Below, in pieces: positions 5,091 to 7,781 of a stretch of 7,781 nt of DNA. Both the position numbers and the translations under genes were made by a program. This DNA is from Azoarcus sp. (lineage in GTDB: Bacteria; Pseudomonadota; Gammaproteobacteria; Burkholderiales; Rhodocyclaceae). Positions within the stretch are counted from its first letter, which is position 1. Each line of letters opens with the position of its first letter. Under the pieces are notes generated by a model that did no database searches, was not told where the DNA came from, and saw nothing but the letters and a program-made list of their open reading frames with translations. The stretch spans positions 1 to 7,781 of the forward strand of contig JAIRNL010000168.1 in NCBI GenBank assembly GCA_031258035.1, given 5' to 3'.

Positions 5091-6404
5091 GTGGTTGCCG
5101 TTCCCCTCCGGCGCGCGCTCGCCGCGATCCTGGTTGCATGGGTCGGCCTGGTTCTGCCCGCCGCGCTGCACGCCCAGACCGGCAAGACCCGGGCGGAGAT
5201 TCGCGCCAAGCGTTCCGACCTCAAGAACGTCAAGCGACGCATCGGCGATTTGCAGCGCGACCTGGAAAAGACCGAAGCCGCCCGCGCCGAGGCCGCCGCC
5301 GCCGTGGCCGCCGCCGAGCGCGAAGTATCGAAGGCGGCGCGCGCCCTGCGCCAGACGGTGGCCGGGCGCGCCGACCTCGAGCGTCAACTCGCCGAACTCG
5401 AAGCCGGGCAGCGCGAGCTCGAACGCCGCATCGCCGCCCGCCAGGAAGAGCTTGCCGGCTGGTTGCGCCGCAACTACATGTATGGCGCCGGCAAGGACGT
5501 TGCCGCCCTGCTGGCCGCGCGCGACCCCAACCAGCTCATGCGCGACGCCCATTACCTCGAACGCCTTGGCCGCGTGCGCCTGGAACTGATCGAAACGCTG
5601 CGGCGCGACCTGCTGCTCCAGGCCGAGCGCGCCAGCCACATCGCCGCGCGCCGGGCCGCCCTCGTGCGCCTCGAAGAAGACCGCCGCCGCCGACAGGAAA
5701 AACTGGAAGAAACGCACGCCAGCCGCCGCAAGGTACTGGAAAAGATCACCTCCACCCTGAAGTCGCAGCGCGCGCGGGTCGACGCCCTCAAGGCCGACGA
5801 GGAGCGGCTCACACAGGTCGTCAACACCCTGGTGCAAAATGCCCTCGAAGCCGAAACCCGCGCCGAGGCGGCGCGGCGGGAGCGCGAACGCGCGCGGGCG
5901 CAGCAGCCGAGGCCGGATCGCGCGTCGCGCCCGGACGAGAAGGCCGCGACCGAACCCGTGCTCGGCAAGGTGCGCGAAGCCGCCGGCCCGAGCGCCTCGG
6001 GCGTGAGCTTCGCGCAACTGCGCGGCAGGCTGAACTTCCCCGTGACCGGCGAGCTCATCGGCCGTTTCGGTTCGCCGCGGGCCGGCCAGGGCACGACCTG
6101 GCGCGGCGTCTTCATCCGCGCCGCCAATGGCGCCGAGGTGCGCGCGGTCAGCGATGGCGAAGTCGTGTTCTCGGACTGGTTGCGCGGCTACGGCAACCTG
6201 TTGATCGTCGACCACGGTGGCGGTTATCTTTCCATCTATGGCAACAACGACGCGCTCTACAAGGAAGTCGGCGATACCGTGCGCGGCGGTGAGGGCGTTG
6301 CCAGCGTCGGCGCGAGCGGAGTGGAAGGGGATTCAGGTCTATACTTTGAAATCCGCCATCGGGGACAGGCCGTCGACCCGATGCAGTGGGTAAAACTTAA
6401 ATAA
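5091..6404 (+). CDS. envC: EnvC-like murein hydrolase activator (coiled coil plus degenerate LytM/M23 domain)
   Basis: EnvC-type proteins act in the periplasm, where FtsEX controls them and they switch on cell-wall amidases at division. The 437-residue product (E. coli EnvC is 419) has a signal peptide (basic 'PLRR', hydrophobic core, 'LHA' ending near residue 28), a long charged coiled coil (about 31-270), a flexible linker (271-305) and a LytM domain (about 315-437). Zinc ligands of active M23 peptidases are missing: the HxxxD site reads W337-R-G-V-F341, and HxH reads G416-L-Y418; only H375 remains. This is the EnvC pattern of a non-catalytic regulator. GTG 5091 is chosen because the signal peptide begins there and gpmA ends 13 bases before; the frame is open further upstream inside gpmA, and no good ribosome site is seen. 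ctpA follows after 22 bases. Confidence 0.9.
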   Translation: MVAVPLRRALAAILVAWVGLVLPAALHAQTGKTRAEIRAKRSDLKNVKRRIGDLQRDLEKTEAARAEAAAAVAAAEREVSKAARALRQTVAGRADLERQLAELEAGQRELERRIAARQEELAGWLRRNYMYGAGKDVAALLAARDPNQLMRDAHYLERLGRVRLELIETLRRDLLLQAERASHIAARRAALVRLEEDRRRRQEKLEETHASRRKVLEKITSTLKSQRARVDALKADEERLTQVVNTLVQNALEAETRAEAARRERERARAQQPRPDRASRPDEKAATEPVLGKVREAAGPSASGVSFAQLRGRLNFPVTGELIGRFGSPRAGQGTTWRGVFIRAANGAEVRAVSDGEVVFSDWLRGYGNLLIVDHGGGYLSIYGNNDALYKEVGDTVRGGEGVASVGASGVEGDSGLYFEIRHRGQAVDPMQWVKLK

Positions 6405-6426
6405 CGTTTCGTGTCGTGGAGTGCTC

Positions 6427-7781
6427 ATGCCCAACAGCAAGTTGAAACAGTTTGGCCTGGTGATGACCGGCGTCGTTGCCGGCGTCATGCTCAGCCTGAA
6501 TTTTTCCGCCAGTGCCGACAAATTCGGGGCGCAGCCCTTGCCGGTCGAGGAATTGCGCGCTTTCGCCGACGTGTTCAACGTCGTCAAGCGCGACTACGTC
6601 GAGCCGGTCGAAGACAAGAAACTGTTCACGCAGGCGATCACCGGCATGTTGAGCGGCCTCGATCCGCACTCGGCCTATCTCGACGCCAATGCCCTGAAAG
6701 AGCTACAGATCAATACCCGCGGCGAATTCGGCGGCCTCGGCATCGAAGTCAGCATGGAAGATGGCTTCATCAAGGTGGTATCGCCCATCGAGGACACGCC
6801 CGCCTTCCGCGCCGGCATCAAGGCCGGCGACCTGATCGTCAAGATCGACGATACCTTTGCCAAGGGCATGAGCCTGGACGAGGCGGTGAAGCGCATGCGC
6901 GGCAAGCCCGCGACCAAAATCGTCCTGACGCTGGCCAGAAAAGGCGAGCCGCAGCCGATCGTGGTCAACCTGACGCGCGAAGTCATCAAGGCGCAGAGCG
7001 TCAAATCCAAGGTGGTCGAACCCGGTTACGGCTACCTGCGGGTGACGCAGTTCCAGGAAAACACCGTGCAGTCGATGGCCGAACATCTCGGCAGGCTGGG
7101 CAAGGCCGGCACACCGAAAGGGCTGGTGTTCGACCTGCGCAACGATCCGGGCGGCCTGCTCAATGGCGCCGTCGGCGTGGCGGCGGCCTTCCTGCCGGAA
7201 GGAACGATGGTGGTGACGACCAACGGCCGCACCGAGGGCGCGCAGCGCGAATACCGCGCTTCCCTCGGCGACTACCTGAAAGGCAGCGCCCTGCGCGCCC
7301 TGCCGGCGTGGACGCGCGATGTGCCGATGGTGGTATTGGTCAATGGCGGTTCGGCCTCGGCCTCCGAGGTCGTCGCCGGCGCCCTCCAGGATCACAAGCG
7401 CGCCACGATCATGGGCACCCGCACCTTTGGCAAGGGCTCGGTGCAGACCATCCTGCCGCTCGTCAATGCCGCCGCGCTCAAGCTCACCACGGCGCGCTAC
7501 TACACCCCGAACGGCCGCTCGATCCAGGCCAAGGGAATCGACCCCGACATCCTCGTCGAAGAATCCGCCCAAGGCAATTCAGCCAGGCGCCTGCGCGAAG
7601 CCGATCTGCAAGGCCACCTCGGCAACGACCGCGACCCCGAGGCCGGGGAAGGCGAAGCGTCGGAAGACAAAAAAGCCGCCGAAGCAGCCAAGGCCGAACG
7701 GCCCAAGCCCTTCGAGTTCGGCAGCCAGGACGACTACCAATTCGTCCAGGCGCTGAACCAACTCAAGGGATTGCCGGTGGA
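6427..7781 (+). CDS. ctpA: C-terminal processing peptidase, S41 family (3' truncated by window edge)
   Basis: CtpA-type proteases are exported serine peptidases that cut proteins near their C-termini; in Pseudomonas aeruginosa CtpA degrades peptidoglycan cross-link hydrolases. The frame is open for 451 codons to the right edge without a stop. ATG 6427-6429 has GGAG at 6418-6421, five bases away. Domains in order are a signal peptide or anchor (residues 8-30, ending 'SASA'), an N-terminal helical part with 'GLDPHSAYL', a PDZ domain (about 98-182, 'GEFGGLGIEV'...), and the S41 core. The core has 'FDLRNDPGGLL', 'VNGGSASASE' and 'GTRTFGKGSVQT'. S311 and K336 are 25 residues apart, the spacing of the Ser-Lys dyad in this family. 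A charged Ala/Glu/Lys-rich linker (about 380-430) precedes a last conserved block. Only a short C-terminal piece is likely missing. Co-orientation with envC suggests joint control of cell-wall turnover. Confidence 0.95.
   Translation, partial: MPNSKLKQFGLVMTGVVAGVMLSLNFSASADKFGAQPLPVEELRAFADVFNVVKRDYVEPVEDKKLFTQAITGMLSGLDPHSAYLDANALKELQINTRGEFGGLGIEVSMEDGFIKVVSPIEDTPAFRAGIKAGDLIVKIDDTFAKGMSLDEAVKRMRGKPATKIVLTLARKGEPQPIVVNLTREVIKAQSVKSKVVEPGYGYLRVTQFQENTVQSMAEHLGRLGKAGTPKGLVFDLRNDPGGLLNGAVGVAAAFLPEGTMVVTTNGRTEGAQREYRASLGDYLKGSALRALPAWTRDVPMVVLVNGGSASASEVVAGALQDHKRATIMGTRTFGKGSVQTILPLVNAAALKLTTARYYTPNGRSIQAKGIDPDILVEESAQGNSARRLREADLQGHLGNDRDPEAGEGEASEDKKAAEAAKAERPKPFEFGSQDDYQFVQALNQLKGLPV

Noticed and set aside
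4202..5242. 346-codon open frame on the minus strand opposite gpmA
   Set aside because: gpmA on the plus strand has every catalytic motif; the antisense product shows no family feature and spans the divergent promoter region.
4938..6215. 425-codon open frame on the minus strand opposite envC
   Set aside because: Strong codon bias in envC leaves the opposite strand free of stops; its translation is low-complexity Ala/Gly/Arg/Gln with no recognisable domain.
5091..6404. Active M23 endopeptidase function for the LytM protein
   Set aside because: The zinc-binding HxxxD and HxH motifs are replaced at four positions, matching the inactive EnvC type.
6703..7572. 289-codon open frame on the minus strand opposite ctpA
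   Set aside because: The plus-strand frame encodes PDZ and S41 catalytic motifs without a stop to the window edge; the antisense frame is a shadow.

Overview
The window is GC-rich, densely coded bacterial chromosome. The gene order and the protein sequences point to a flagellated betaproteobacterium, most likely Rhodocyclales or a relative. That assignment rests on recognised families and synteny, not on a database search. Nearly all of it is a housekeeping and cell-envelope neighbourhood that I know from both beta- and gammaproteobacteria. In E. coli the corresponding order is trmL-cysE-gpsA-secB-grxC-yibN, divergent from gpmM-envC.

Layout, left to right. (1) 1-292, plus strand: the last ~96 codons of the flagellar export gate gene flhA. 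(2) 293-517: intergenic, with a 7-bp hairpin and a short direct repeat. (3) 518-997, plus: trmL, a tRNA wobble 2'-O-methyltransferase, converging on the next cluster. (4) 1035-4179, minus strand, read right to left: an ArsR-family regulator, a membrane-anchored rhodanese (YibN-like), glutaredoxin grxC, the chaperone secB, a secreted two-domain SH3 protein and gpsA. (5) 4180-4327: a divergent intergenic region with an AT-rich island and a short palindrome, the likely promoter/operator region. (6) 4328-7781, plus: gpmA (2,3-bisphosphoglycerate-dependent phosphoglycerate mutase), an envC-type coiled-coil/degenerate LytM protein, and a C-terminal processing protease (ctpA, S41) that runs off the right edge.

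How the genes fit together. The rightward cluster joins a glycolytic enzyme to two periplasmic proteins of cell-wall remodelling: an EnvC-like amidase activator and a CtpA-type protease. The leftward cluster joins sulfur/thiol chemistry (rhodanese, glutaredoxin) to protein export (SecB) and phospholipid precursor synthesis (GpsA). The most interesting point is the ArsR regulator at the head of the leftward cluster. It has two cysteines, C37 and C103, spaced 66 residues apart, the same spacing as the sensing pair of the sulfide/persulfide repressors BigR and SqrR. It lies directly upstream of a rhodanese with an intact active-site cysteine, and a tandem 12-bp repeat sits in the gap between them. 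I infer a reactive-sulfur-responsive module built into a conserved housekeeping operon. Apart from this I see no mobile element, CRISPR array, RNA gene or clearly novel multi-gene system.
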